A DNA stretch of 64,000 bases from Peribacillus frigoritolerans (GCF_004358755.1 NZ_SMZY01000002.1:434001-498000), one strand, 5' to 3'; positions 15,870 to 25,744 are shown, numbered from the stretch's first letter. Translations and numbers: made by a program. Notes: generated from the letters alone by a model not told the origin.

Positions 15870-17228
15870 TTATCCTTCCTTATCTATCAAAAAAAGATGA
15901 ACAGCAGTCCCCTTTCCCTCTGTGCTTTCGATTGAAATCTCTCCTCCATGGGCCTGAACAATTTTTCTGGCAATGGAAAGACCAAGTCCTGTCCCTCCTG
16001 TTGCTCTGTTTCGCGCTTTATCCACTCTGAAAAAACGGTCGAATACATACTGAAGATCCTCAGCCGGAATGCCAATGCCCTGATCGGCAATTGAAAGATG
16101 CACCCTCCCATTCTCCCGTTCAGCCGTACATGTGATGCTCTTTGAACTGTACTTCATTGCATTATCGAACAAAATAAACAGCAGCTGTTTCATTTTCAGC
16201 TCGTCTGCAAAGATGAACAGCTCCTTTTGATTAAAATGAAAGTCAATATGACGGTTGTAGACCTGTTCAATTGTTCGTCCTGACTGGTGACAAAGCGACA
16301 AAAGATCTATTTTTTCCGAGTTTAACTGCATACGTGCATCATTTTCGGCGAGCTGAAGAAGCTGCCCAGTCATTTCTTTCATTCTTACTGCTTCAGAGTA
16401 AATGGCTTCTACAGATTCTTCCAAGACCTCAGGTTTTGTTGTCCCCCATCGTTTCAACAAGCTTGCATAGCTTTCAATAATCGTTAAAGGCGTTTTCAAT
16501 TCATGTGACGCATCGGAAATGAACTGCTGCTGTTTTTCAAAATTTGTCTGAAGCAGATCGATCATATTGTTGAACGTATTTGTCATCTGATGCAGCTCAT
16601 CCTTAGAATGGCCGCTGACTTCGATTTTTTTAAAGGTTTCTTTTTTCTCAATTTCCTCCATCGTTCGTATTAAAGAGTTGATTGGCTTTAGAATCATCCT
16701 GCTCAGCGTTCTTCCTGCAAAGAAGGAAGGCAGCAATACCAGAAGCGAAGCGATGGCCAGGACGATTTTCAATACATTCAAATTTTCATTCACATTCTCA
16801 AGGCTTTCGGTTACCTCTAACTGAACGACTTCCCCAGTGCTCCAAATCACCGGAACAGCAGCCTTCGCAAAAGAAAGTCCTTCAGCCTTGACGACTTCGC
16901 TGCTTTCAGAGGAGCGAAATTCCGGCGACAGGATGTTTTGATAATCTGCATTTTTTGAAACAGCTAAAATCTGTTTTGATTGTTCGTTTATAATTCGGAT
17001 CATCCCGTCTGCAGGCAAATAAGCTCTTAAAAGGTCTGATGAGTTCACCGGCTGGTTTTCATCCTGCCTTATGGCTCCTGCAACGGCTTCAGCCTGCAGC
17101 TTTACCCGGTCAAGCTCGCTGTTTTGAGTCATCGTTAAAAATAAAAAATAGATGGCAGCATTAATCGCAAGAACGATAATCAGCATCCAGACGGTTGAGA
17201 ACAGCTGAATTTTATGGCTGATTTTCAT
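15870..17228 (-). CDS. ykoH: Sensor histidine kinase (YkoH-like)
   Basis: 452 residues. TM1 lies at about 10-33, an extracellular sensor at about 35-150, TM2 at 155-175, then HAMP, HisKA with His242 in SDASHELKTPLTII, and HATPase_c with FDNAMKYS, DQGIGIP and GGTGLGLSIA. It overlaps the response regulator gene by 4 bp. The neighbouring PepSY genes match the B. subtilis ykoGHIJ neighbourhood, which is why I give the symbol; orthology is inferred. Confidence 0.88.
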   Translation of the reverse strand: MKISHKIQLFSTVWMLIIVLAINAAIYFLFLTMTQNSELDRVKLQAEAVAGAIRQDENQPVNSSDLLRAYLPADGMIRIINEQSKQILAVSKNADYQNILSPEFRSSESSEVVKAEGLSFAKAAVPVIWSTGEVVQLEVTESLENVNENLNVLKIVLAIASLLVLLPSFFAGRTLSRMILKPINSLIRTMEEIEKKETFKKIEVSGHSKDELHQMTNTFNNMIDLLQTNFEKQQQFISDASHELKTPLTIIESYASLLKRWGTTKPEVLEESVEAIYSEAVRMKEMTGQLLQLAENDARMQLNSEKIDLLSLCHQSGRTIEQVYNRHIDFHFNQKELFIFADELKMKQLLFILFDNAMKYSSKSITCTAERENGRVHLSIADQGIGIPAEDLQYVFDRFFRVDKARNRATGGTGLGLSIARKIVQAHGGEISIESTEGKGTAVHLFLIDKEG

Positions 17229-17923
17229 GATGAGGGCTCCTTGATTGAGTATCCGACACCTCTGGCTGTGTGAATCAGGGCAAAATCAAACTCACTGTCT
17301 ACTTTTTTCCGCAAATAACGGATATACACATCAACGACATTTGTATCTCCGTAATAGTCATATCCCCACACTCCATTTAGGATCTGCTCCCGGTTCAGCA
17401 CCTGATTTTTATGGTTAAGTAAAAAGACAAGCAAATCAAATTCCCGAGGCGTCAGCTCAATTTCTGACGCTCCCCGCCTGACGTCTCTTGTTTTTTCATT
17501 CACAGTAAGATCCGCAGCCTGCAAGATTCCTTCTTCCTCAGCTGAACGGACTGGTTTGCCCGTCCGCAGGCAAACCCTGATTCTCGCAAGCAGTTCTTCT
17601 ATTTGAAAGGGTTTTGTTATGTAATCATTTGCTCCCTGATCAAGACCGCTCACTTTATCAGGAATGGAATCGCGTGCTGTCAAAAGAATAACAGGAGTTT
17701 CCTGATCATTTGCACGAAGCCTTCTAAGCACCTCAATGCCTGTCAAACCAGGGAGCATCACATCAAGGAGGATTAAATTCCAGGAAGATGAACGAATTTG
17801 TTCAAGGGCATCCAGACCATCGTGAACGCAGCGGACCGAATACCCTTCAAACTCAAGCTCCAGCTTCAGCACTCTGGCAATCTTCACTTCATCTTCTACA
17901 ATCAAGATTTTTGCTTTCTCCAT
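17225..17923 (-). CDS. ykoG: OmpR-family response regulator (YkoG-like)
   Basis: 232 residues. Receiver with VEDE, phospho-acceptor Asp54 in LILLDVMLPG and KPFQIEELLARI; C-terminal winged helix ending IRYLRKKVD..IHTARGVGYSI. The ATG at 17923 (MEKAKILIVEDE) is preferred because GGGAGG lies 6 bp before it; an upstream in-frame ATG at 17941 lacks an SD. First gene of the unit with the YkoH-like kinase. Confidence 0.92.
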   Translation of the reverse strand: MEKAKILIVEDEVKIARVLKLELEFEGYSVRCVHDGLDALEQIRSSSWNLILLDVMLPGLTGIEVLRRLRANDQETPVILLTARDSIPDKVSGLDQGANDYITKPFQIEELLARIRVCLRTGKPVRSAEEEGILQAADLTVNEKTRDVRRGASEIELTPREFDLLVFLLNHKNQVLNREQILNGVWGYDYYGDTNVVDVYIRYLRKKVDSEFDFALIHTARGVGYSIKEPSS

Positions 17924-18038
17924 AACTGCCTCCCAGACCATTTTTTCTTGCAGTATATCATGATTCTATCCTTCCTGTTGGCATTGATTCATAAACTGGG
18001 GTACTATGAAAAGACAAGCCGACCGGAGGTGTATATTT

Positions 18039-18863
18039 ATGGAAACCATCATTATTGTCATTGTCATTTGTATGCTGACAGCCGTTCTATTTTTTAAAAA
18101 AGCAGCGTCCCAAAAGGGTGCAGCACGCTCAATGCTGACCGTTGCCCACAGAGGGGCCTCAGGCTATGCACCGGAAAATACGATTGCATCCTACGATAAA
18201 GCGATCGAAATGAAAGCTGATTTTATTGAAATTGACCTGCAGCTAAGTAAAGATGGCCGTTTAATGGTCATTCATGATGACTCGGTTGAAAGAACAACAA
18301 ATGGCAAAGGCAACGTACGCGATCTCACATTTCATGAGCTGCGGAAACTCGATGCCGGAAGCTGGTTTCATGATTCATTTGCAGGGCAAAAAATCCCGAC
18401 CTTTGATGAGGTGCTCGACCGCTATACTGAAAAATGCGGACTGCTCATTGAGCTGAAAAGTCCTGCCTTGTATCCAGGCATTGAGCAGAAAGTCTACGAT
18501 GCTTTAGCAAGCAGAGGCCTGATTGAAAATCGGCAGACAAACATCATTGTTCAATCATTCGATACCGATTCGATGAAACGATTTCATGAAATCGCACCAA
18601 CGATTCCAGTCGGAGTCCTTGTAAAATTCACGCCAAAAGGAATATCCAACACACAGCTCGAGGAATTCAAGACCTATGCAATCTATGTGAATCCAAACAG
18701 ACGGCTCGTTACAAAAAAACTAATCGCGCGTATTCATGAACACGATATGAAAATCATTCCGTATACGATTCGCGACCGCAAAACAGCAAAAGCTTTTATG
18801 ATGCTGGATTTGGACGGAATTACAACGGATTTTCCTGATTATATTAAAGCTCAAAAAGCATGA
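18039..18863 (+). CDS. Glycerophosphodiester phosphodiesterase family protein
   Basis: 274 residues. An N-terminal membrane segment (about 2-17, IIIVIVICMLTAVLFF) is followed by a GDPD TIM-barrel domain with VAHRGASGYAPENTIAS, FIEIDLQLSKDG and VIHDDSVERTT, i.e. the His/Arg/Glu/Asp metal and catalytic signature, then LLIELKS. It hydrolyses glycerophosphodiesters to glycerol-3-phosphate and alcohol, probably at the membrane surface because of the uncleaved anchor. The ATG at 18039 follows GGAGGTGTATATTT. Monocistronic, divergent from the YkoG-like gene. Confidence 0.92.
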   Translation: METIIIVIVICMLTAVLFFKKAASQKGAARSMLTVAHRGASGYAPENTIASYDKAIEMKADFIEIDLQLSKDGRLMVIHDDSVERTTNGKGNVRDLTFHELRKLDAGSWFHDSFAGQKIPTFDEVLDRYTEKCGLLIELKSPALYPGIEQKVYDALASRGLIENRQTNIIVQSFDTDSMKRFHEIAPTIPVGVLVKFTPKGISNTQLEEFKTYAIYVNPNRRLVTKKLIARIHEHDMKIIPYTIRDRKTAKAFMMLDLDGITTDFPDYIKAQKA

Positions 18864-18885
18864 AGCGGCCCTTCATGCTTTTCTT
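18855..18885 (+). terminator. Intrinsic terminator overlapping the GDPD stop codon
   Basis: AAAGCATGAAG / CTTCATGCTTT hairpin with T-rich tail; lies between convergent genes and may serve both. Confidence 0.8.
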
Positions 18886-18902
18886 TATGATAGAAAGATT
18901 GT

Positions 18903-19766
18903 TTATTCACTTCGGTTTAACGTAAAGCCTATGCGATGCAGGATCTCTTCCAGATTCCCGCCTATCATGACATCCTTCAGATCTAAATTAAGCTGCACGG
19001 CTTTCATCGCTAAATCCGGCCGAATTCCTGTCAAAGCAGGAGTTACTCCGATCAGCTTCAGCATTTGAACTAGATTTAACAAATGAAAACTAACGTTGTC
19101 GTTCATTTGGAGAATGCCCGATAAATCGATTATCAAGTATTGCAGCGATAATTCTGTACTTGAGGAAAGAGCCGTATGAATGATTTTTTCAGCCCTGTAT
19201 TCGCTGATATCACCAATGATCGGCAGGATTGCAACGCCCTTTGTAATCGGGACAATCGGGGCTGAAAGATGAATAATTTCTTTGTTGGCATTATCAAGCT
19301 CCAAGACATACGACAGCAGGGATGCCATCGTTTCAAATAGCTCGACATGCTTGTCTGTAAAAGCAAAAGGCTTCGAATCAAGACCGCAAATGGTTCCGTA
19401 ATTCTCTCCATTTTCATAGAAAATCGGAATTCCGATAAAGCAGCCGCCGCCTAAATTTTTCGTCACATCCAGATCTTTTGTCAGATTACTGCCGGCTAAA
19501 TCAGAAATGATCAGTACCTCTCTTCCCTTATCAACGCTCAATTTACAGAACGTTTCTTTAAAAGGAAGCTCTGAGCCTTCTTCCAAAAGCGTCAATTCCT
19601 GATTGAGAACTTTCACAATCTCATTTTTATGACGATCATTTTTAGCAATGAACAATGTATTGATTTCAATAAATTGACTCATCATCTTAAGAATGCTTTC
19701 AGAAGCTTCATCAAAATTACGATATTTTTTTATTGGAGTACTCAAACCTAAAAGCATTTCTGACAT
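18903..19766 (-). CDS. GAF-STAS protein (RsbR-paralogue-like)
   Basis: 287 residues. The N-terminal GAF-type sensor (about 12-155, GIPIFYENGENYGTICGLDSKP) is joined to a C-terminal STAS domain (about 165-285, starting VPITKGVAILPIIGDIS). The STAS part has LIIDLSGI and LTGIRPD, the positions that carry phospho-acceptor Thr/Ser in RsbR stressosome proteins. Known RsbR paralogues have a globin-like or LOV N-terminus; a GAF version suggests another input such as a small ligand. Acts in the cytoplasm, plausibly in the stressosome upstream of SigB; no rsbS/rsbT lies nearby. The upstream gap 19767-20099 holds no gene I can support. Confidence 0.78.
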   Translation of the reverse strand: MSEMLLGLSTPIKKYRNFDEASESILKMMSQFIEINTLFIAKNDRHKNEIVKVLNQELTLLEEGSELPFKETFCKLSVDKGREVLIISDLAGSNLTKDLDVTKNLGGGCFIGIPIFYENGENYGTICGLDSKPFAFTDKHVELFETMASLLSYVLELDNANKEIIHLSAPIVPITKGVAILPIIGDISEYRAEKIIHTALSSSTELSLQYLIIDLSGILQMNDNVSFHLLNLVQMLKLIGVTPALTGIRPDLAMKAVQLNLDLKDVMIGGNLEEILHRIGFTLNRSE

Positions 19767-20099
19767 CTATTTTTTCCAGCCTTTCTGATAATCTTAGATT
19801 GTAACAACTCATTCAAACTTTATTCATTACCCAATATGAAATAAAAATAAACAGGAAAACGTTCAGAAATTCATATTTCTTAATCATTGGATTTAGAAAC
19901 ACTTTATTAGTAATTACAATTATAAAGCATAGGGCTGTATTCTGTGAAAAACCCTTTCTAAATTTATTTTCTGTATTACACAAAATGAAAAGGTTTTTAA
20001 CTAATTTTCATAACATTTCCATTTTTCAATAACAAATGAATCCCTCAATTCTTCATGTATAATGATGGATATCATCTACAGAAGGAGTCGTCAGGAAAT

Positions 20100-20729
20100 A
20101 TGCAAAACGTAATACGCTGGGTCAGCATCCTAATTGGCTGTTTTGCCGTATCCCTCGGCGTTCACTTGCTATCATCCTCAGAACTTGTGATTGGCGGAAC
20201 AGCCGGTCTTGGCATCGTAGCACAGCATTTGACCAACTATTCATTTGGAACCCTGTTTTTTGTAATCAATCTGCCATTCTATGCACTCGCTGTCACTCAG
20301 CTTGGCATCGCCTTTGCCCTTCGGACGTTTATCAGCGTCAGCATCTTGTCCATCACCTCAGAATTTCTGCAGCAATCTTTCATTGTCCATTTTCCGCATC
20401 CGGTTATCGCAGCCATCCTTGGTGGAATCTCCATCGGCATCGGACTGATCTTCCTGTTCAGAAACGGATCATCCTTAGGCGGCATGAACATTCTCTGCAT
20501 TTTCCTTGAGAAGAAATTCGGATTTAACCCAGGCAAAACGATGCTCATTACCGACCTCATGATCGTCGGTTCAGCACTCCTTGTCTTCGGACCGCTGCAA
20601 ATTGTCTACTCGGCTGTCGCGATCTTTGTTATGACTGCTATCCTAGGCAGATATCATAAAAAAGCTCCGCTTGAGCGGGAAAGTCAGGAAGCAGATTCTG
20701 AGGAGAATCGGGTTTCGGCTACTGCTTAA
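20100..20729 (+). CDS. YitT-family membrane protein
   Basis: 209 residues with five to six hydrophobic segments. The family markers are VIGGTAGLGIVAQH near residue 35, FRNGSSLGGMNILCIFLEKKFG in the second half, and the repeated GG(T/M)-x-G turn that marks the duplicated half. Function unknown in the family; some members have been linked to transport. The ATG at 20100 follows GAAGGAG (12-nt spacing) and a TATAAT at 20058-20063; the earlier in-frame ATG at 20055 lies within this -10 region and is unlikely. The C-terminal Glu-rich tail is cytosolic. Monocistronic. Confidence 0.85.
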   Translation: MQNVIRWVSILIGCFAVSLGVHLLSSSELVIGGTAGLGIVAQHLTNYSFGTLFFVINLPFYALAVTQLGIAFALRTFISVSILSITSEFLQQSFIVHFPHPVIAAILGGISIGIGLIFLFRNGSSLGGMNILCIFLEKKFGFNPGKTMLITDLMIVGSALLVFGPLQIVYSAVAIFVMTAILGRYHKKAPLERESQEADSEENRVSATA

Positions 20730-20747
20730 TATGATATTAATAAGAAA

Positions 20748-20783
20748 GGAGCCAAGGATTTTGTGATCCTGGCTCCTTTTTTG
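20748..20783 (+). terminator. Intrinsic terminator after the YitT-family gene
   Basis: GGAGCCAAGGAT / ATCCTGGCTCC stem with short loop and T-run. Confidence 0.9.
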
Positions 20784-20875
20784 TTGTTTTTTTAGTTAAT
20801 ACCTTTTTACAAAAGTAAAACAGTCACCCGCTATATATGATTTGTTCGCCTTATGATGAATAAATAAAATTTTTC

Positions 20876-21484
20876 TTATTCAATTTTGATTCGTATTACC
20901 TGTCCGGCTGACTCTTCATCCCTTAACGGATTCTTATACTCTTTAAAGGAGAATTCAAAACCTGAAAGATTGTCAGGCAAAGGCGGTGACACGATGAAAT
21001 TGTACGAAAGATGACCATCCGATCCTCCGCCTCCCTTAATTCGGCAATCATAAGCGCCTCTAATAAACAACTTCCAAAAGCTATGCCGGTGAATCCGCTC
21101 TTCCAGGCAGCCTTCGTTCATCTCCCAATCAATATTCAGACATACAACACTGGCATTCTCATATTGTCGAATAAATGGGATGGAATAAAAACCTTCCCCT
21201 ATCTCTACTGATTTTAAAACCTGGATATACTTGCGAAAGCCTTTTGGTTCGACAACAGGAAGAAATTGTTCATCATTCCATAATGCTCCGAACACGCTGT
21301 TGAGCAAATCCTCGTATAATTCGTATTTTGCAGACCACTCAGCGATATACTCCAAAGGCGGAAAACCCGGTTGATTATTTGATGTGTCTTTTCGTAATTT
21401 CAATAATTCACAAAGCTGCTCATCAATTGGTAAAACTTTTTCATCATAATGATCTGTTGGACGTTGAAATGGCATTCGTTTCAT
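20876..21484 (-). CDS. Conserved hypothetical protein
   Basis: 202 residues, soluble, no signal peptide or membrane segment. The ATG at 21484 (MKRMPFQRP) follows CAGGAGGAATACA; an upstream in-frame start lacks an SD. Aromatic and acidic residues are frequent, with a glycine patch (KGGGGSDG) near 160. I do not recognise the family and assign no function. Confidence 0.7.
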   Translation of the reverse strand: MKRMPFQRPTDHYDEKVLPIDEQLCELLKLRKDTSNNQPGFPPLEYIAEWSAKYELYEDLLNSVFGALWNDEQFLPVVEPKGFRKYIQVLKSVEIGEGFYSIPFIRQYENASVVCLNIDWEMNEGCLEERIHRHSFWKLFIRGAYDCRIKGGGGSDGHLSYNFIVSPPLPDNLSGFEFSFKEYKNPLRDEESAGQVIRIKIE

Positions 21485-21568
21485 TGTATTCCTCCTGTGG
21501 TTCTTTTTGATCAAACTTATGCAAGCCGGCAGCATCAGAACATCCTGGAACCACCATTGCTTTTCAAC

Positions 21569-21730
21569 TCATTTACCAAACAAGGTAATTTCGAAAAAAT
21601 AAAAACGCAAACAGCAAAAAGATAAAAAGAACAACAATCGTTTCAATAGTATGTTTATCCCTTTCTTCTTTCGCCTCTTTTTATCGCGATAACGCTGCTG
21701 CACCCTTCTCTTATTATAATCTGCTCTCAT
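21569..21730 (-). CDS. Small basic protein with C-terminal membrane segment
   Basis: 53 residues: a very basic N-terminal half (MRADYNKRRVQQRYRDKKRR) followed by a hydrophobic stretch with LLFFLSFCCLRFYFF. AAAGGAG precedes the ATG at good distance, supporting a real gene. Function unknown. Downstream of, and possibly co-transcribed with, the gene at 21759. Confidence 0.55.
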   Translation of the reverse strand: MRADYNKRRVQQRYRDKKRRKKKGINILLKRLLFFLSFCCLRFYFFEITLFGK

Positions 21731-21758
21731 AATGACTCCTTTATATAGTAACTGGTTT

Positions 21759-22112
21759 TCAGCTATCCTTAGGAACATCCCACAAAATATAATGCCTGGA
21801 GAATAGTCTTGTCTCCACTACAACAGACCGCTCTTCCTTCTTAAAAATAAGTCCTGAGCCAGCTTGATCTCTATAAGTCCATCCTATTTCCGACATAAAA
21901 TCCTTTATGAATCGGGAACTGTCTGTGCTTTTTGAAACATATCTATGTCCGGAAACCTTTGCATAATCACTATATGATAGCTCAAGCTCCATGATTGAGA
22001 GTAAAATAGATGCAGAATCTTCCTCTTGAAACAAGGCGCTGCCGAATCTTAAACCAATGAAACCTGTACATATAAAAAGGGTCAGCAGCATGACAATCAA
22101 AATTCTTTTCAC
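21759..22112 (-). CDS. Secreted or membrane-anchored hypothetical protein
   Basis: 117 residues with a signal-peptide-like N-terminus (KRILIVMLLTLFICTGFIGL), then a soluble domain with ELSYSDYAKVSGHRYVSKS. Starts with GTG at 22112 behind AAGGAGGAAGTAT. Cys16 lies within the hydrophobic core without a good lipobox. Family not recognised. Confidence 0.65.
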   Translation of the reverse strand: MKRILIVMLLTLFICTGFIGLRFGSALFQEEDSASILLSIMELELSYSDYAKVSGHRYVSKSTDSSRFIKDFMSEIGWTYRDQAGSGLIFKKEERSVVVETRLFSRHYILWDVPKDS

Positions 22113-22264
22113 ATACTTCCTCCTTAAGATTCCTGTAAGTGAATTTCTGCAAATTACTGGAATCTCCTTCTTTACATATCAAAGATCTATGCAGAAATTT
22201 GTTTGGCAAAATGATGCCTCAAAAAAGGAATTAACCACTCATATAGAAGGAATTGGTTGATTCC

Positions 22265-22440
22265 ATTTTACAGCTACCATTATGGAATCATTTTACAGCT
22301 GTCATTATGGAATTTTGTTCTCATAGCATGAGGTTGATTCCACTTTTCGGTGCAAAAACCTAAATCGGGGAATCATAGCATGCGGTTGATTCCACTTTTC
22401 AGAGCAAAAACCTAAATTGTGGAATCAAAGCGTGCATTTA
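22265..22440. repeat. Locus-specific ~52-bp tandem repeat
   Basis: Two near-identical 52-bp units start at TTGATTCCAC (22334 and 22386), each containing GCAAAAACCTAAAT and closing with GGGAATCA or GTGGAATCA, which pair with the opening TGATTCCAC. A third, more diverged region with GATTCCATTTTACAGC and ATGGAATC precedes them from 22260. No gene is visible in 22113-22541. Confidence 0.85.
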
Positions 22441-22470
22441 ATTCTGTTTTACTGCACAATAAACATCAAA

Positions 22471-22495
22471 AACAACAATCTATGCGAAAACAACC
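22471..22495. repeat. 25-bp dispersed motif, copy 1
   Basis: On the opposite strand GGTTGTTTTCGCATAGATTG plus TTGTT; 24 of 25 positions match 31654-31678. Confidence 0.75.
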
Positions 22496-22497
22496 AA

Positions 22498-22530
22498 TAA
22501 AAAAGGATGAAATCACAATGATTTCACCCT
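22498..22530 (-). terminator. Intrinsic terminator of the murein-recycling operon
   Basis: GGGTGAAATCA / TGATTTCATCC stem with 3-nt loop and T-run on the minus strand, just after namZ. Confidence 0.88.
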
Positions 22531-22541
22531 CTTTTACTCTA

Positions 22542-23783
22542 TTACTTATAAATCAAATACTCTTTTCGAACCTTCTTAAATTCATCCTGTTCTTTCTGGT
22601 ACTTATACATGATGTCTGTAACAGATGCTCCTTCAAGAATCATCGGTCTGACCCATGTGTTTCCGATTAATTTATCAAAAAAGTTGCTCGATAAGAATTG
22701 GAAGTCTTTCGGGTACATGTCATGAACCGTTTTAATGATGTGAAGACCTGTTGGGACTGCTTCAAATTCTTCTCGGTCTGTTACATAGATTTCTATCCCG
22801 TGACTCAGCTTTCCAGCGTGCTTTGAGAAGGTCGGTGTAAAGGATGCTGCTCTGAATTTCACACCAGGCAAGCTCAGCGAGTTGAGTTTTGCAGCCAGGT
22901 CCGTGCTGTTGATAAACGGCGCGCCGATCAGTTCAAATGGCTTCGTTGTACCGCGGCCTTCTGATAGATTTGTTCCTTCAACCAGACCCGTTGCCGGATA
23001 AGCAAAGGTTGTTGAAACAGTTGGCATGTTAGGTGACGGAAGGACAAATGGGAGTCCTGTGTCATCATAATCCATCGAGCGCTTCCAGCCTTTCATTTTC
23101 ACGACTGTCAGATCTGCTCCAATTTCAAATTTTTCGTTAAAGAATGATGCAAGCTCTCCAACGGTCATGCCGTGCTTTGTCGGAATCGGATAGAGTCCGA
23201 CGAACGATGCGGCATCAGGCTCCAAAACGGGTCCGTCAACTGAAAGTCCGCCTTGCGGATTCGGACGGTCAAGCACAACGATTGGAATGTTGTTTTCCTT
23301 AGCTGCTTCCATGGCATAAGCCATTGTGTAGATGTATGTGTAGTAGCGTGTCCCGACGTCCTGGATGTCAAAGACAAGCACTTCCACGTTTTCTAGCATT
23401 TTTGGTGTTGGTTTTTTTGTTTGTCCGTAAAGGCTGTATACCGGAAGTTTTGTTTTTTCGTCAATATAGAATTCGACATAAGCCCCTGCTTGAGCATCTC
23501 CGCGCACTCCATGTTCCGGACCGAATAAAGCTGTCAGTTCAATATCCGGATCATTGTGCAGCAAATCCACTATGCTGGTAAGCTTTGAGTCGATTCCAGT
23601 CGGATTTGTAATTAAGCCGACTTTTTTGCCTTTTAAAAGATCTTTTTGATCTTCTAAAAGAACTTCAACACCAGGTGATACTTTATTCTTTTTCTTTTCT
23701 TTATGAGCAGCAACATCTTTTGCTGCAGGCAAAGCACTTAGGGCAAGCATCAGGATTGTGATCAGCACAAGAATTCGTTTCAA
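22542..23783 (-). CDS. namZ: Exo-beta-N-acetylmuramidase NamZ (DUF1343/YbbC)
   Basis: 413 residues. Signal peptide about 1-26 (ILVLITILMLALSALPAA). The DUF1343 core begins near KKVGLITNPTGID and contains ALFGPEHGVRG, whose Glu is the catalytic candidate in characterised NamZ, and FDIQDVGTRYYTYI. It releases terminal MurNAc from the non-reducing end of peptidoglycan fragments outside the cell. Last gene of the mur operon, 25 bp after nagZ; together with NagZ and AmiE it forms the extracellular trimming set. Confidence 0.93.
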   Translation of the reverse strand: MKRILVLITILMLALSALPAAKDVAAHKEKKKNKVSPGVEVLLEDQKDLLKGKKVGLITNPTGIDSKLTSIVDLLHNDPDIELTALFGPEHGVRGDAQAGAYVEFYIDEKTKLPVYSLYGQTKKPTPKMLENVEVLVFDIQDVGTRYYTYIYTMAYAMEAAKENNIPIVVLDRPNPQGGLSVDGPVLEPDAASFVGLYPIPTKHGMTVGELASFFNEKFEIGADLTVVKMKGWKRSMDYDDTGLPFVLPSPNMPTVSTTFAYPATGLVEGTNLSEGRGTTKPFELIGAPFINSTDLAAKLNSLSLPGVKFRAASFTPTFSKHAGKLSHGIEIYVTDREEFEAVPTGLHIIKTVHDMYPKDFQFLSSNFFDKLIGNTWVRPMILEGASVTDIMYKYQKEQDEFKKVRKEYLIYK

Positions 23784-23808
23784 TGAAACCTCTCCCCTTC
23801 AAATCGGA

Positions 23809-25728
23809 TTATTTAAGCTGTTTTCCTGAACGAATATCAATTCCATGGCCAAATGGATATAGAATTTCATTCGGCTGTGTGACAGATGGAATATCAACAG
23901 GCAATTTGCCTTTAGGCTTTGAATCGCCAAAGATTGTTTTGATTCCGGCCGGGATATTTGGCTGTCTGTACGCTCCGTTTGAATAGCCTTTAAATCCGTA
24001 GACCGCAAGCACAGCTCTTGCTTCTTCAAAATTCGCTGCATCATATGGATTGCGCAGACTCATTAAGACGAAGTCTTTGTCTTTTGCCTGAGCATCTTTC
24101 ATAACCGCTCTTGGGAATGCTGTTGCCCACTTGCTTGAATCCTGTACGCTGTCATCGATCACACCGTCATTTACAGCTGGATCGTTTTTAACAACGTAGG
24201 AACCTGTAATCACATAGTCCGCTTCATCAATCATTGCAGCTATTTCATCATTAAACACTTTGCTTGAGAACGCATAGCCAGTTACTTCAACATCTTTCTT
24301 TTTGCCTTTTAATTCTTTGATGCTTCTTGTCATTGCTTCCACTTGATCCGCAAAAGGAGCAAGAACTAAAACCTTTTCACCTTTTTTAGGTTTAAAAGGA
24401 AGTGTTTTGTCTTCATTTTTCAAAAGAGTGACGGCATCCTCAGCCATTTTCTTTTCTTTCATCAAATGATCTTCATTCCCAACAACGTTCAGAGCATTTT
24501 CAACTTTCTCATCGATCGGTGTATGGTCCGGAGTCAAGATTCCGCGTTTCACTTTAAGCTCAAGGATTCTTTCAACAGAAGCATTTACCTGCTCGATCGG
24601 AAGGTCTCCCGTTTCAACAGCTTCTTTTACTGCGTTAAAAACAGACGCTAAATTCTTTTCCATCTCAAGCGAGTTGACCTGCGCAGGCATTAACGCAATA
24701 TCCACCCCTGATTTCAAAGCTAAAACAACGGCTTCTTCCTGGCCAAAATTGTCAGAGATGGCTTTCATGTTCAGCGCATCTGTCACGATGACACCCTCAA
24801 AGCCCATTTCCTCGCGCAGAAGCCCTGTGAGTACTTTTTTCGAAAGAGTTGCCGGAACAAGGATTTCCTGTCCATCTTTTTTGCTGATATACGTTGTATC
24901 ATCAAAGGCTGGGAACTGTACATGTGCAGTCATGACCATATCTACGCCTTCATCAATGGCTTTTTGGAAAGGAGCAAGCTCGACTGCACGCAATCTTTCC
25001 TTATCATGTGTGACAATTGGAAGGCCGTAATGACTGTCTGTTGCTGTATCGCCATGTCCCGGGAAATGCTTAGTCGTTGCAGCCATGTTCTGGCTTTGGA
25101 GACCTTTAATCGTCTGAATTCCAAGCTTTGAAACAAGCTCAGGATTTGAGCTGTATGAACGCACTCCGATCACTGGATTTCCAGGATTATTGTTTACATC
25201 TACAGATGGACCAAAGTTTACATTTACGCCAAGTGACGATAATTCTTTTCCAATGATTTCACCAGTTTGATAGGCGTATTTTTCACTTCTGGCTGCACCA
25301 AGCGCCATATTGCCGGGCAGGTTCGTTCCTGTTTGAAGGCGAGTGACGATTCCGCCTTCCTGATCAATCGTGATAAACAGCGGCAGTTCAGGGCTCGCTT
25401 TTTGCAGACCATCCGTTAAACGTGCTGTCTGTTCTGTTCCAACTACATTTTCGGCAAATAGAATGACTCCGCCCAGGTGATATTTCTGGATAATGCCGCC
25501 GACTTCATCATTCATAACCGTAAAGCCGGCTGCCTTGCTTTCCCCTTGTTTTTGCCAGTTTCGGAAGTCCGGCATCAGCATCTGCCCTATTTTCTCATCA
25601 ACTGTCATATTCTGAACAATGGCATTCACATCTGTTTCAGCAGACACTTTAGCAGGTTTGATGCCTGCTAAAGCGGAAACTGATAGTACAGCGGCGAGCG
25701 CTGCAGAAACCCATTTCTTTTTCCCCAT
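23809..25728 (-). CDS. nagZ: Secreted beta-N-acetylglucosaminidase NagZ
   Basis: 639 residues. Signal peptide to about residue 30, then a GH3 domain: [29 protein letters not shown] (His-Asp general acid/base dyad) and [12 protein letters not shown] (nucleophile Asp), plus a C-terminal domain as in B. subtilis NagZ/YbbD. It removes GlcNAc from muropeptides in the wall. The start at 25728 is chosen because AAGGGG sits 9 bp before it; an ATG three codons earlier touches that SD. Between amiE and namZ in the operon. Confidence 0.95.
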   Translation of the reverse strand: MGKKKWVSAALAAVLSVSALAGIKPAKVSAETDVNAIVQNMTVDEKIGQMLMPDFRNWQKQGESKAAGFTVMNDEVGGIIQKYHLGGVILFAENVVGTEQTARLTDGLQKASPELPLFITIDQEGGIVTRLQTGTNLPGNMALGAARSEKYAYQTGEIIGKELSSLGVNVNFGPSVDVNNNPGNPVIGVRSYSSNPELVSKLGIQTIKGLQSQNMAATTKHFPGHGDTATDSHYGLPIVTHDKERLRAVELAPFQKAIDEGVDMVMTAHVQFPAFDDTTYISKKDGQEILVPATLSKKVLTGLLREEMGFEGVIVTDALNMKAISDNFGQEEAVVLALKSGVDIALMPAQVNSLEMEKNLASVFNAVKEAVETGDLPIEQVNASVERILELKVKRGILTPDHTPIDEKVENALNVVGNEDHLMKEKKMAEDAVTLLKNEDKTLPFKPKKGEKVLVLAPFADQVEAMTRSIKELKGKKKDVEVTGYAFSSKVFNDEIAAMIDEADYVITGSYVVKNDPAVNDGVIDDSVQDSSKWATAFPRAVMKDAQAKDKDFVLMSLRNPYDAANFEEARAVLAVYGFKGYSNGAYRQPNIPAGIKTIFGDSKPKGKLPVDIPSVTQPNEILYPFGHGIDIRSGKQLK

Positions 25729-25744
25729 CTTATCCATCCCCTTA

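Noticed and set aside
22113-22260. Short plus-strand frame antisense to the upstream region of the gene at 21759
   Set aside because: No SD or conserved features; chance frame.
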